Origin: Ruminococcaceae bacterium UBA3710 | Lineage (GTDB): Bacteria > Bacillota > Clostridia > Oscillospirales > Acutalibacteraceae | NCBI GenBank assembly: GCA_002371985.1 | Contig: DFHZ01000101.1 | Coordinates: forward strand, 1 to 6,588 | Length of the DNA: 6,588 nucleotides | Direction of reading: 5' to 3' | Shown here: piece by piece, positions 1 to 5,897 of the stretch | Position numbering within the stretch: position 1 is the stretch's first letter | How the letters are laid out: every line of letters begins with the position of its first letter | Made by a program: the position numbers and the translations under genes | The notes under the pieces: generated by a model | The model's database searches: none | What the model was told of the DNA's origin: nothing | The model's input: only the letters and a program-made list of their open reading frames with translations

Positions 1-815
1 ATTCTGCTTAATGTTTCGGTGGTTTTTGCTATTTCACCCGACTTTAGAGCCGAAATACTGCGAACCGCATTGTTTACTATTGTAACGGCACCGTCTTTTT
101 CGTCTTCTCCACCGATAAGTGAACGGGCAGTATTGATACCGTTTACGGTTTTTTCAAAACTTTCGGCAACTTCAAGTTGTTCTTTAAGTTTTTCCTTTTC
201 GCCGACAACGATTTTTGCATCATCAATTTCTTTTATCTGAAAATTCAAAAGGTCAATTCTCCGTGCCTTTTCGTCATCGTCAATTTCGGTAGCAGACAAC
301 TGTTTTCTTATTTCGTTAAGCCTTTTAAACTCGCTGTAATAGTCTTTGAGTTCCTTTTCATTCTCCGCCATTTTGTCGATATAATAGCAATGATTATTCG
401 GGTCTAAAAGGGACTGACTATCGTGCTGACCGTGAATATTAACAAGATGTTTTGCTACAGCCTTTAATATTCCTACCGTAGCAACTTTTCCGTTAATTTT
501 AACAAGTCCGCCTGAGTTTGTAAGCGTTCTGTTTATTAAGAGATTTCCGTCTTCGTCAGGATAAAAACCGTTTTCGGAAAGGACTTTGGCAGTATCATTC
601 GACAAGTCGGAGAAAACAGCCGAAACGGATGCTTTATCGCAACCTTTTCTGATTAAATCTTTGCTTGTCCTCTCGCCGAGAACGGCATTTATAGAATCTA
701 TTATTATTGATTTTCCGGCTCCTGTTTCACCCGTCATAACATTAAAACCGTCGGTGAAATCTATTTCCGTACTTTCTATTACCGCTATGTTTTCAATACT
801 TAAATATTTAAGCAT
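1..815 (-). CDS. recN: DNA repair ATPase RecN, N-terminal half (3' end cut off by window edge)
   Basis: RecN is an SMC-like cytosolic ATPase that acts early in recombinational repair of double-strand breaks. The frame opens with ATG at 813-815 and stays open for 271 codons to the left edge, about half of a usual RecN of roughly 550-560 residues. Visible marks are an N-terminal 'LKYLSIENIAVIES' strand, the Walker A motif GETGAGKS at residues 29-36, and the RecN hallmark HGQHD at residues 128-132. A charged, Leu/Glu/Lys-rich stretch from about residue 150 onward looks like the start of the coiled-coil arm, including the family-typical 'QIKEIDDAKI' near residue 200. The second coiled-coil strand, ABC signature and Walker B lie outside the window. 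It starts 12 bases after argR. Its Shine-Dalgarno is poor (GGTAAAG at best), which suggests coupling to argR translation. argR-recN adjacency is classic in Firmicutes. Identity is very secure. Confidence 0.97.
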   Translation of the reverse strand, partial: MLKYLSIENIAVIESTEIDFTDGFNVMTGETGAGKSIIIDSINAVLGERTSKDLIRKGCDKASVSAVFSDLSNDTAKVLSENGFYPDEDGNLLINRTLTNSGGLVKINGKVATVGILKAVAKHLVNIHGQHDSQSLLDPNNHCYYIDKMAENEKELKDYYSEFKRLNEIRKQLSATEIDDDEKARRIDLLNFQIKEIDDAKIVVGEKEKLKEQLEVAESFEKTVNGINTARSLIGGEDEKDGAVTIVNNAVRSISALKSGEIAKTTETLSR

Positions 816-827
816 AATCTTTACCGT

Positions 828-1274
828 TTAAAGTAGTTCCCTTATTTTTTGAACAAGAGAAACAGAATCATTCTCATTCATTGTAATTGCAAGGACCGTA
901 TCGTCTCCGGCAATGGTGCCTATCATCATATCGGAAAAAGCACCGTCTATTGCAACACAAACACTTTGTGCCATACCGCCACGGCATTTTATAACAACAT
1001 TGTTAAGAGAATACCCTATATCTTCAACTGCATTTAAAATAATCTGCTTATAGCCCGACATTCCTACCTCTTGGCTCTGCTTCGGAGCCACATAACAATA
1101 GTTGCCGTTGCTATCGTGCCCCTTTACGAGTTTCAGTTCCCTTATATCCCTTGAAACGGTGGACTGGGTAACCTTAAATCCGAATTTATTAAGAGCATTC
1201 TGTAAATCGTCTTGGGTAAAAATCGGTCTGCTTTTAATTATTTCAAGTATTTTTTCGTGTCTTGTATTTTTCAA
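828..1274 (-). CDS. argR: Arginine repressor ArgR/AhrC, probable TTG start
   Basis: Predicted arginine-dependent transcription regulator (ArgR/AhrC family): a hexameric DNA-binding protein that represses arginine synthesis genes and in Bacilli also activates catabolism. With the TTG start it has 148 residues, the usual length. The N-terminal winged-helix domain begins MKNTRHEKILEII and contains the recognition-helix motif TQSTVSRDIREL at residues 36-47. The C-terminal oligomerisation and arginine-binding domain ends with GTIAGDDT at 119-126, whose Asp pair (124-125) corresponds to the arginine-contacting residues of known ArgR proteins. The frame also has a GTG at 1281-1283, three codons upstream. 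That GTG shares bases with the AAGGAG ribosome binding site (1283-1288), so it cannot be used with that site; TTG at 1272-1274 sits 8 bases downstream of it and gives the typical family N-terminus. The gene lies 12 bases after nadK and 12 before recN. Confidence 0.96.
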   Translation of the reverse strand: MKNTRHEKILEIIKSRPIFTQDDLQNALNKFGFKVTQSTVSRDIRELKLVKGHDSNGNYCYVAPKQSQEVGMSGYKQIILNAVEDIGYSLNNVVIKCRGGMAQSVCVAIDGAFSDMMIGTIAGDDTVLAITMNENDSVSLVQKIRELL

Positions 1275-1282
1275 AAATAACA

Positions 1283-1288
1283 CTCCTT
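1283..1288 (-). promoter_or_regulatory. Ribosome binding site of argR (decides a TTG start)
   Basis: On the minus strand this reads AAGGAG and overlaps the nadK stop codon (TAA at 1287-1289). The spacer to TTG at 1274 is 8 bases, which is ideal, whereas the in-frame GTG at 1281-1283 begins on the last base of the site itself. The fusion of stop codon and Shine-Dalgarno suggests that ribosomes finishing nadK can reinitiate on argR. Confidence 0.85.
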
Positions 1289-2129
1289 ATTTCGATAAAT
1301 CGGAAAATTTCATTGAAAGAGTTTTATAAAAGTTTCTGTCATTAAGTCTTATAAGTTCTACTGCTTCGCTTGATTTTGTTATTTCGATTTTTGTTTTCGG
1401 TTTAATTGAACAAACCTTTCTGCCGTCAACCGAAAGATATATATCAGCCCTTTTTTTAGAAAAGGCATTAACCGTCAGTTTTTTATCTGCACCTAAAATG
1501 ATAGGCTTCGCCGCAAGTGAATGAGAGCATATAGGTGTTATGCAATAGCACTCTGAATTTGGGTCTATAATAGGACCTCCTGCCGAAAGCGAATAAGCCG
1601 TTGAACCGGTAGGTGTTGAAATTATTATTCCGTCTGCCCTATAATGTACGCTGTCGTTCTCGATACCTGCGTAAATATCAATTATTCTCGAAATAAAACC
1701 GCTTGTTATTACGGCGTCATTTAATGCCTTATAGGTAGATACATTGCCGTTTTCTTCGGTTATTTTAACATCAAGTATCATTCTTTTTTCGGTCTTATAA
1801 TTGCCCGTAAAGAGTTTTGAAAGCAGTTTATATTCACTCTGCTCAATATTGGCAAGATACCCGACTCTTCCCGCATTTATACCTACAATAGGTTTTTTAT
1901 GTTCGGCGGCTTTTTTTGAAAATCTCATTATTGTTCCGTCTCCGCCGATAGTAACAATAAAGTCGCCTTTTTTAAATAACTCATCCTCGCTTACAGATTC
2001 AAAATTTGAACAGTAAATATTTTCGGGAATATATCCTTTTACGCCGTTTTCTTTAAGGAAAACTCCGATTTTTTCAAGAGTTTCCGAACATCCGGGCTTA
2101 TCAATATTGGGAATTACGGAAATAATCAT
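1287..2129 (-). CDS. nadK: NAD kinase (ATP/polyphosphate-dependent)
   Basis: NAD kinase phosphorylates NAD at the 2'-hydroxyl of the adenosine ribose to make NADP; it is the only known source of NADP and acts in the cytosol. The product has 280 residues, normal for the bacterial family. The N-terminal Rossmann-like half carries the signature GGDGT at residues 62-66, with the catalytic Asp64, followed by GINAGRVGYLANIE (83-96). The NAD-binding Asn-Asp pair is at 137-138 (ALND), where many homologues have Asn-Glu. The second signature, DGIIISTPTGSTAYSLSAGG, spans 166-185. ATG at 2127-2129 is preceded by a G-rich AAGGTGGGGTGAT (2135-2147). The gene follows tlyA after 33 bases, the largest gap in the window, and precedes argR by 12. 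Placement between tlyA and argR is common in Clostridia, whereas Bacillus lacks nadK at this position. Also annotated as ppnK. Assignment is secure. Confidence 0.97.
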   Translation of the reverse strand: MIISVIPNIDKPGCSETLEKIGVFLKENGVKGYIPENIYCSNFESVSEDELFKKGDFIVTIGGDGTIMRFSKKAAEHKKPIVGINAGRVGYLANIEQSEYKLLSKLFTGNYKTEKRMILDVKITEENGNVSTYKALNDAVITSGFISRIIDIYAGIENDSVHYRADGIIISTPTGSTAYSLSAGGPIIDPNSECYCITPICSHSLAAKPIILGADKKLTVNAFSKKRADIYLSVDGRKVCSIKPKTKIEITKSSEAVELIRLNDRNFYKTLSMKFSDLSK

Positions 2130-2134
2130 ATTTA

Positions 2135-2147
2135 ATCACCCCACCTT
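2135..2147 (-). promoter_or_regulatory. Ribosome binding site of nadK
   Basis: In the 33-base gap between tlyA and nadK the minus strand reads AAGGTGGGGTGAT, ending 5 bases before the ATG at 2129. It offers two overlapping Shine-Dalgarno-like registers (AGGTGG and GGTGAT). No convincing -35/-10 pair or terminator fits in this short gap. Confidence 0.6.
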
Positions 2148-2162
2148 TATGCTGACATAATA

Positions 2163-2981
2163 CTATTCTTCGTATCCGTTTAGTTCTTTATGTGATAATT
2201 CGACCGTACTTTTTGCATCAATTTCTACCTGCTTTTCTTCATTTGCTGAATTTTTAAGATAACACAGATACTCTATATTGCCCTCAGGTCCCTTAACCGG
2301 AGAAAAATCAAGTCCCAAAACGGTAAAACCGTTTTCTTTTGCCACATTTATAATCTTTTCAATTACGGCAATATGAATTTTCTTGTCCCTTACAACACCC
2401 TTTTTGCCGACATTCTCTTTTCCTGCTTCAAACTGCGGTTTAATAAGTGCTACTACCTTGCCCTCATTTTTAAGCAAAGTTTTTAACACCGGAAGAATAA
2501 GAGAAAGTGAAATAAATGATACATCTATACTTGCAAAGTCAAGTTGTTCGGGAATTTGCTCGTTTGTTACATACCTGAAATTTGTTCTTTCAAGATTTAC
2601 AACCCTATCGTCCGTTCTGAGTTTCCATGCAAGTTGACCGTAACCGACATCAACAGCATAAACCTTTTTGGCTCCGTTTTGGAGCATACAATCTGTAAAA
2701 CCACCCGTAGAAGCACCTATATCGGCACAAACCTTTCCGCTTAAGTCGGGAGAAAAAACATTTATCGCTTTTTCAAGTTTAAGACCGCCACGGCTTACAT
2801 ATTTAAGAGTATTACCCCTGACCTCCAAAACATCGGTAGGTTTAACGGTATCGCCCGGTTTATCGCATTTTTGATTATTGACATATACAATGCCCGACAT
2901 AATAAGAGCCTTGGCTTTTTCCCGGCTCTCGGCATATCCGTTTTCAAAAAGTGCGACATCCAATCTCTTTTTTTCTTGCAT
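2163..2981 (-). CDS. tlyA: TlyA family rRNA 2'-O-methyltransferase
   Basis: TlyA proteins methylate ribose 2'-OH groups of rRNA (in Mycobacterium tuberculosis, 16S C1409 and 23S C1920) and affect sensitivity to capreomycin-type drugs; the old 'haemolysin' label is probably misleading. The 272-residue product has an N-terminal S4 RNA-binding domain (about residues 5-56) and an FtsJ/RrmJ-type Rossmann methyltransferase domain (about 61-243). SAM-binding motif DIGASTGGFTD is at 87-97. The K-D-K-E catalytic tetrad can be read as Lys68 (GGLK), Asp153 (DVSFISL), Lys181 (LIKPQFEAG) and Glu237 (GNIEYL), the same spacing as the mycobacterial enzyme. A charged tail of about 28 residues follows. The N-terminus is as long as that of the dual-specificity (type II) enzymes, so both subunits may be targets; this is inference. 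The ATG overlaps the dxs stop by one base (TAATG), with a weak GGGGT site upstream. Identity secure, exact rRNA targets unknown. Confidence 0.95.
   Translation of the reverse strand: MQEKKRLDVALFENGYAESREKAKALIMSGIVYVNNQKCDKPGDTVKPTDVLEVRGNTLKYVSRGGLKLEKAINVFSPDLSGKVCADIGASTGGFTDCMLQNGAKKVYAVDVGYGQLAWKLRTDDRVVNLERTNFRYVTNEQIPEQLDFASIDVSFISLSLILPVLKTLLKNEGKVVALIKPQFEAGKENVGKKGVVRDKKIHIAVIEKIINVAKENGFTVLGLDFSPVKGPEGNIEYLCYLKNSANEEKQVEIDAKSTVELSHKELNGYEE
2317..2335. repeat. Perfect 8-bp inverted repeat inside tlyA
   Basis: AAAACGGT (2317-2324) and ACCGTTTT (2328-2335) are perfect inverse complements around an AAA loop. On the plus strand the right arm runs into CTTTT, which gives a faint resemblance to an antisense terminator, but only three of the eight pairs are G-C. 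In the sense direction it encodes part of ENGFTVLG. Probably incidental; the repeat itself is certain, a function is not. Confidence 0.35.
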
Positions 2982-4807
2982 TATTCTACCCCGAGAATTC
3001 TTTTTATTGACCCTATATCAAAATTATATTTTTTAAGAGACGACGAAACACTTGCAGCCGGTACAAACTCATCATTTATAGCATTTAGGATATACTTACC
3101 TTTAAAATCTTTTTCCAGCAGTCTTGAGGCAATATGTTCTCCTATTCCGCCGCTTTTAATACCCTCTTCAAAGAATACGATTTTTTCAAAAGCCGAAAGT
3201 TTAGTTATTAACTCTTCGGAAATCGGATAAATCTTATTGAGTTTTATCACCGTAAAATCCGTATTTTTCGTAGCGGCATATACATTTGAGAAAATTCTTC
3301 CGTATGTAATTACTGCCGTTTTTTTGCCGTCATTAAGCACCGAATAATCACCGCTTAAATCTGCATCCAGCGGGTCAAGTTCGCACCCTCTCGGATACCT
3401 TACGGCACAAAGTTCGTCATTCTTTGCAACCCTTGTTATTACATTTTCAAGTTCGCTGTAAAATGACGGAGAATAAATATTCATATTGGGAATTAAAGAA
3501 AGATAGGAAACATCAAAAATTCCCTGATGGCTTTCGCCGTCTTCTCCGACTATTCCGGCTCTGTCAATTAAAAATTTAACCGGCACATTTGCAATAGCAC
3601 AGTCGTGAACAATCTGGTCAAACCCTCTTTGCAAAAACGAGGAATAAACCACAAAAAACGGGGTCATACCTCCCGTTGCAAGTCCGCTTGCAAAGCCTAC
3701 CGCGTGTTGTTCGGCTATACCTACATCAAAAAATCTGTTTCTATATTCACTTGCAAACTCCGAAAGTCCTGTGCCTTCGGTCATAGCAGCGGTGATAGCA
3801 CATATTTTATCATTTTCCTTTGCAAGTTTTAAAAGTGTTTCTCCTGCAACTGCGGAAAAATTTTTTGTTCCCTTATTAGAATAGCCTGTTTCAACATCAA
3901 ACGGCGAAACACCGTGATAGTTTTTAGGACTGTTTTCTGCAAAAGAATAGCCTTTCCCTTTTGCCGTAATAACATGGACAACCGACGGTCTTGTATATCG
4001 TTCCGCCGCCTTAAAAAGTGCTTCCATATCCTTTATGTTATGGCCGTCAACAGGTCCTAAATAGTTGAACCCCAAACTTTCAAAGAAATTATTTCTATAA
4101 ACCATACTCTTTAAAAGTTCTTTTATTCTGAATGCCAAAGAATTGAGTTTTTTCCCGACAAAAGGAATTTGGATAAGAAGTTTATTAACGATGAATTTAA
4201 AACTGTGATAACGCTTTCGGTTTCTAAGTTTTGTAATCGCACCCGAAATCGCACCGACATTTCTTGAAATAGACATTTTATTATCATTTAAAACAATGAT
4301 AAAATTGCCCCTTACTCTGCCGGAATTATTAAGCCCTTCAAATGCCATACCGCCTGTTAAGGCACCGTCCCCGATAACTGCGACTGCCGTTCCCTCTTCA
4401 CCTTTAAGCCTCTTTGCTCTGTAAATGCCGTATGCCAAAGACACAGAATTACTGCTATGACCCGAAACTACGGCATCGTGCTTGCTCTCGGACGGTCGCA
4501 TAAAGCCCGACAAACCACCCTCGGTTCTTATAGTATCAAATCTGTCAAATCGTCCGGTCAGGAGTTTATGCGTGTAACTTTGGTGTCCGACATCAAATAT
4601 AATAGCGTCGTCGGGCGAAGAAAAGGCTCTATGCAAAGCAACCGTCAATTCAACTGCCCCTAAATTTGAAGCCAGATGACCGCCGTTTTTTGAAACAGTT
4701 TCTATTATTTCACTGCGTATTTCAGCACACAATTCTTTTAGTTCTTCATTATTAAGTTTTTTAACATCATCGGGTGATTTAATTTTACTTAATATTTTAA
4801 AATTCAA
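2981..4807 (-). CDS. dxs: 1-deoxy-D-xylulose-5-phosphate synthase, TTG start
   Basis: Dxs is the thiamine-diphosphate enzyme that condenses pyruvate with glyceraldehyde 3-phosphate, releasing CO2, to form DXP; this commits carbon to the MEP isoprenoid pathway and also feeds thiamine and pyridoxal synthesis. The product has 608 residues, full length. Seen in order: GGHLASNLG with His44; DVGHQSYTHK (72-81); GHSSNS (116-121); the ThDP motif GDG at 146-148 through NDNKMSIS (174-181); YLGPVDGH (248-255); KGKGY (282-286) and YHGVSPF; catalytic Glu365 in GIAEQHA; DRAGIVGEDG with Arg415 and His426; and RYPRG (469-473). A transketolase C-terminal domain follows. The start is TTG at 4805-4807: the next Met in frame is residue 103, AAGGAAG stands 7 bases upstream, and the N-terminus ILSKIKSPDDVKKL matches the family. 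It is 14 bases after the prenyl synthase gene, so two isoprenoid genes are adjacent. Confidence 0.98.
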   Translation of the reverse strand: MNFKILSKIKSPDDVKKLNNEELKELCAEIRSEIIETVSKNGGHLASNLGAVELTVALHRAFSSPDDAIIFDVGHQSYTHKLLTGRFDRFDTIRTEGGLSGFMRPSESKHDAVVSGHSSNSVSLAYGIYRAKRLKGEEGTAVAVIGDGALTGGMAFEGLNNSGRVRGNFIIVLNDNKMSISRNVGAISGAITKLRNRKRYHSFKFIVNKLLIQIPFVGKKLNSLAFRIKELLKSMVYRNNFFESLGFNYLGPVDGHNIKDMEALFKAAERYTRPSVVHVITAKGKGYSFAENSPKNYHGVSPFDVETGYSNKGTKNFSAVAGETLLKLAKENDKICAITAAMTEGTGLSEFASEYRNRFFDVGIAEQHAVGFASGLATGGMTPFFVVYSSFLQRGFDQIVHDCAIANVPVKFLIDRAGIVGEDGESHQGIFDVSYLSLIPNMNIYSPSFYSELENVITRVAKNDELCAVRYPRGCELDPLDADLSGDYSVLNDGKKTAVITYGRIFSNVYAATKNTDFTVIKLNKIYPISEELITKLSAFEKIVFFEEGIKSGGIGEHIASRLLEKDFKGKYILNAINDEFVPAASVSSSLKKYNFDIGSIKRILGVE

Positions 4808-4814
4808 AAAATTA

Positions 4815-4821
4815 CTTCCTT
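4815..4821 (-). promoter_or_regulatory. Ribosome binding site of dxs (supports a TTG start)
   Basis: The minus strand reads AAGGAAG directly after the stop codon of the upstream prenyl synthase gene (TAA at 4822-4824), with a 7-base spacer to TTG at 4807. There is no ATG or GTG in frame near this position, so the site decides the start. The stop-plus-Shine-Dalgarno layout resembles the one before argR. Confidence 0.8.
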
Positions 4822-5697
4822 TTAATAATCCCGTACAAGTAAATAATTCGTTATTTCTTTAAGAGTAGTAGTGTCGCCCTCAAAAGAATCAAGAATACCG
4901 ATGGCATCGTCTGTAAGGTCTTTGGCTCTTTGCCTGCTTTCGTCAATGCCTAAAATATCAACAATCGTTATCTTTTGATTTTTAAGGTCGCTTCCTACGG
5001 GTTTTCCGAGTTTTTCCTCGTTTCCTACCCTATCGAGAATATCGTCGATTATCTGAAAAGCAAGACCTAATTTTTCGGCAAAAGTCTCAACCTTACTAAA
5101 ACTATCATCATCGGCTCCGGCTAAAATTGCACCGCAACCGCAAGCCGCTTTTATCAAAGCACTCGTTTTTAGGCTATATATTTCATACAAAAGGTCCTCG
5201 GTTATTTCAAAATCACCGCAGGTATCAATAACCTGACCGCCTATCATACCCGATATTCCGGCATTTGCCGACAAATATGTTATTGCTTTTGCTACATATT
5301 CGCCGTCTATTCCCATTGTTCTTGAAGCCACTCCGAAACTTTCGGTCAAAAGTGAATCCCCTGCCAAAAGTGCTAAAGCCTCACCGTATTTTTTATGGTT
5401 TGAGGGTTTGCCTCTTCTCATATCGTCGTTATCCATACACGGCAAATCGTCATGAATTAAAGAATATGTGTGTATCATTTCGACAGCACAAGCAAAATTA
5501 TAGGCACAGTCATCATTCTTGCCGAACAGTTTATAAAATTCCAGAAGAAGAACGGGTCTTATCCTTTTTCCCCCGGCAAAAAGACTGTATCTTGCCGAAT
5601 CAATGACTGATTTATAATGGCTTTCGCTTTCATTCAGCAACATATCAAGACGCATATCGAGTTTTTCCTGATATGTTTTAAGTGTCATATCTATCAT
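4822..5697 (-). CDS. ispA: Short-chain polyprenyl diphosphate synthase (farnesyl/geranylgeranyl type)
   Basis: Condenses isopentenyl diphosphate with allylic diphosphates to make farnesyl (C15) and possibly geranylgeranyl (C20) diphosphate, precursors of undecaprenyl carriers and quinones. The product has 291 residues, usual for all-alpha trans-prenyl synthases. Motifs: GGKRIRP (42-48) for diphosphate binding; the first Asp-rich motif DDLPCMDNDD (83-92) followed by MRRGKPSNH; KTSALI (177-182), where KTGALI is more common; GGQVID (153-158); and the second Asp-rich motif FQIIDDILD (214-222), then LGKPVGSDLKNQK. The two-residue insertion in the first Asp-rich motif and Tyr78 five residues before it are the pattern of bacterial type II farnesyl diphosphate synthases, so C15 is the likeliest product; this is inference from motifs. 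ATG at 5695-5697 overlaps the xseB stop in an ATGA arrangement. Met4 is an alternative start but sits too far from the GAGGAAG site. Confidence 0.95.
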   Translation of the reverse strand: MIDMTLKTYQEKLDMRLDMLLNESESHYKSVIDSARYSLFAGGKRIRPVLLLEFYKLFGKNDDCAYNFACAVEMIHTYSLIHDDLPCMDNDDMRRGKPSNHKKYGEALALLAGDSLLTESFGVASRTMGIDGEYVAKAITYLSANAGISGMIGGQVIDTCGDFEITEDLLYEIYSLKTSALIKAACGCGAILAGADDDSFSKVETFAEKLGLAFQIIDDILDRVGNEEKLGKPVGSDLKNQKITIVDILGIDESRQRAKDLTDDAIGILDSFEGDTTTLKEITNYLLVRDY

Positions 5698-5897
5698 TTT
5701 TCTTCCTCGTTTTCAGCATCGCTGAGAGAAATAATCTTCTGCTTAGCATTTTCAAGGTAGTTTGTACATTCCTTTGATAATTTTATGCCCTTTTCAAAAG
5801 CAGAAATTGAATCCTCAAAGGACATATCGCCTTTTTCAAGATTTAATACCGTTTTTTCAAGTTCTGCCAACGATTTTTCAAAGTCAAATTTTTCCAT
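5694..5897 (-). CDS. xseB: Exodeoxyribonuclease VII small subunit
   Basis: XseB is the small, all-helical subunit that assembles in several copies with XseA to form exonuclease VII, which degrades single-stranded DNA from both ends into short acid-soluble oligonucleotides. The product has 67 residues, within the normal range. It begins MEKFDFEKSLAELEKTVLNLE and shows the family pattern of two amphipathic helices joined around GDMSFEDSISAFEKGIKLSKEC (start of this stretch near residue 23), with an acidic tail ENEEEK. The frame is open upstream to an ATG at 5967-5969, but those extra 24 residues lie within xseA and look unrelated to the family. The ATG at 5895-5897 has AAGGAG 7 bases before it and gives the canonical N-terminus. 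It overlaps the end of xseA by 14 bases and the next gene by 4, indicating translational coupling. Confidence 0.95.
   Translation of the reverse strand: MEKFDFEKSLAELEKTVLNLEKGDMSFEDSISAFEKGIKLSKECTNYLENAKQKIISLSDAENEEEK
5702..5708 (-). promoter_or_regulatory. Ribosome binding site of ispA, inside the xseB tail
   Basis: The minus strand reads GAGGAAG, 4 bases (6 from the GAGGA core) before ATG at 5697, and it also encodes the Glu-rich end of XseB. This favours the first Met over Met4 of the prenyl synthase. Confidence 0.65.

Noticed and set aside
586..831. Plus-strand open frame opposite the recN start
   Set aside because: It is the complement of the RecN Walker A region; conservation is explained by recN.
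1073..1089. GGCTCT/GGAGCC inverted repeat inside argR
   Set aside because: A stem of 5-6 pairs within coding sequence with no T-run; too short to separate from chance.
2046..2063. GTTTTC/GAAAAC inverted repeat inside nadK
   Set aside because: A short A/T-rich stem encoding an ordinary part of the protein; no flanking signal.
2671..2685. GCTCC/GGAGC inverted repeat inside tlyA
   Set aside because: A five-pair stem only, in coding sequence; expected by chance.
2163..2981. Reading the tlyA product as a haemolysin
   Set aside because: The S4 and FtsJ-type domains with a complete K-D-K-E tetrad identify an rRNA methyltransferase; there is no signal peptide or membrane-active segment.
2871..3230. 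A 119-codon plus-strand open frame across the tlyA/dxs junction
   Set aside because: It is antisense to two motif-rich genes, its translation shows no recognisable domain, and AT-rich antisense frames of this length are common by chance.
4780..4810. A TGAAT...ATT-like sequence at the dxs start that resembles half of an ARG box
   Set aside because: Only a loose AT-rich match to the ArgR operator consensus; such matches are frequent in this composition and there is no promoter context.
5265..5606. A 113-codon plus-strand open frame antisense to ispA
   Set aside because: It lies wholly opposite a well-conserved gene, is rich in Arg/His/Leu from reversed codons, and has no convincing ribosome binding site.
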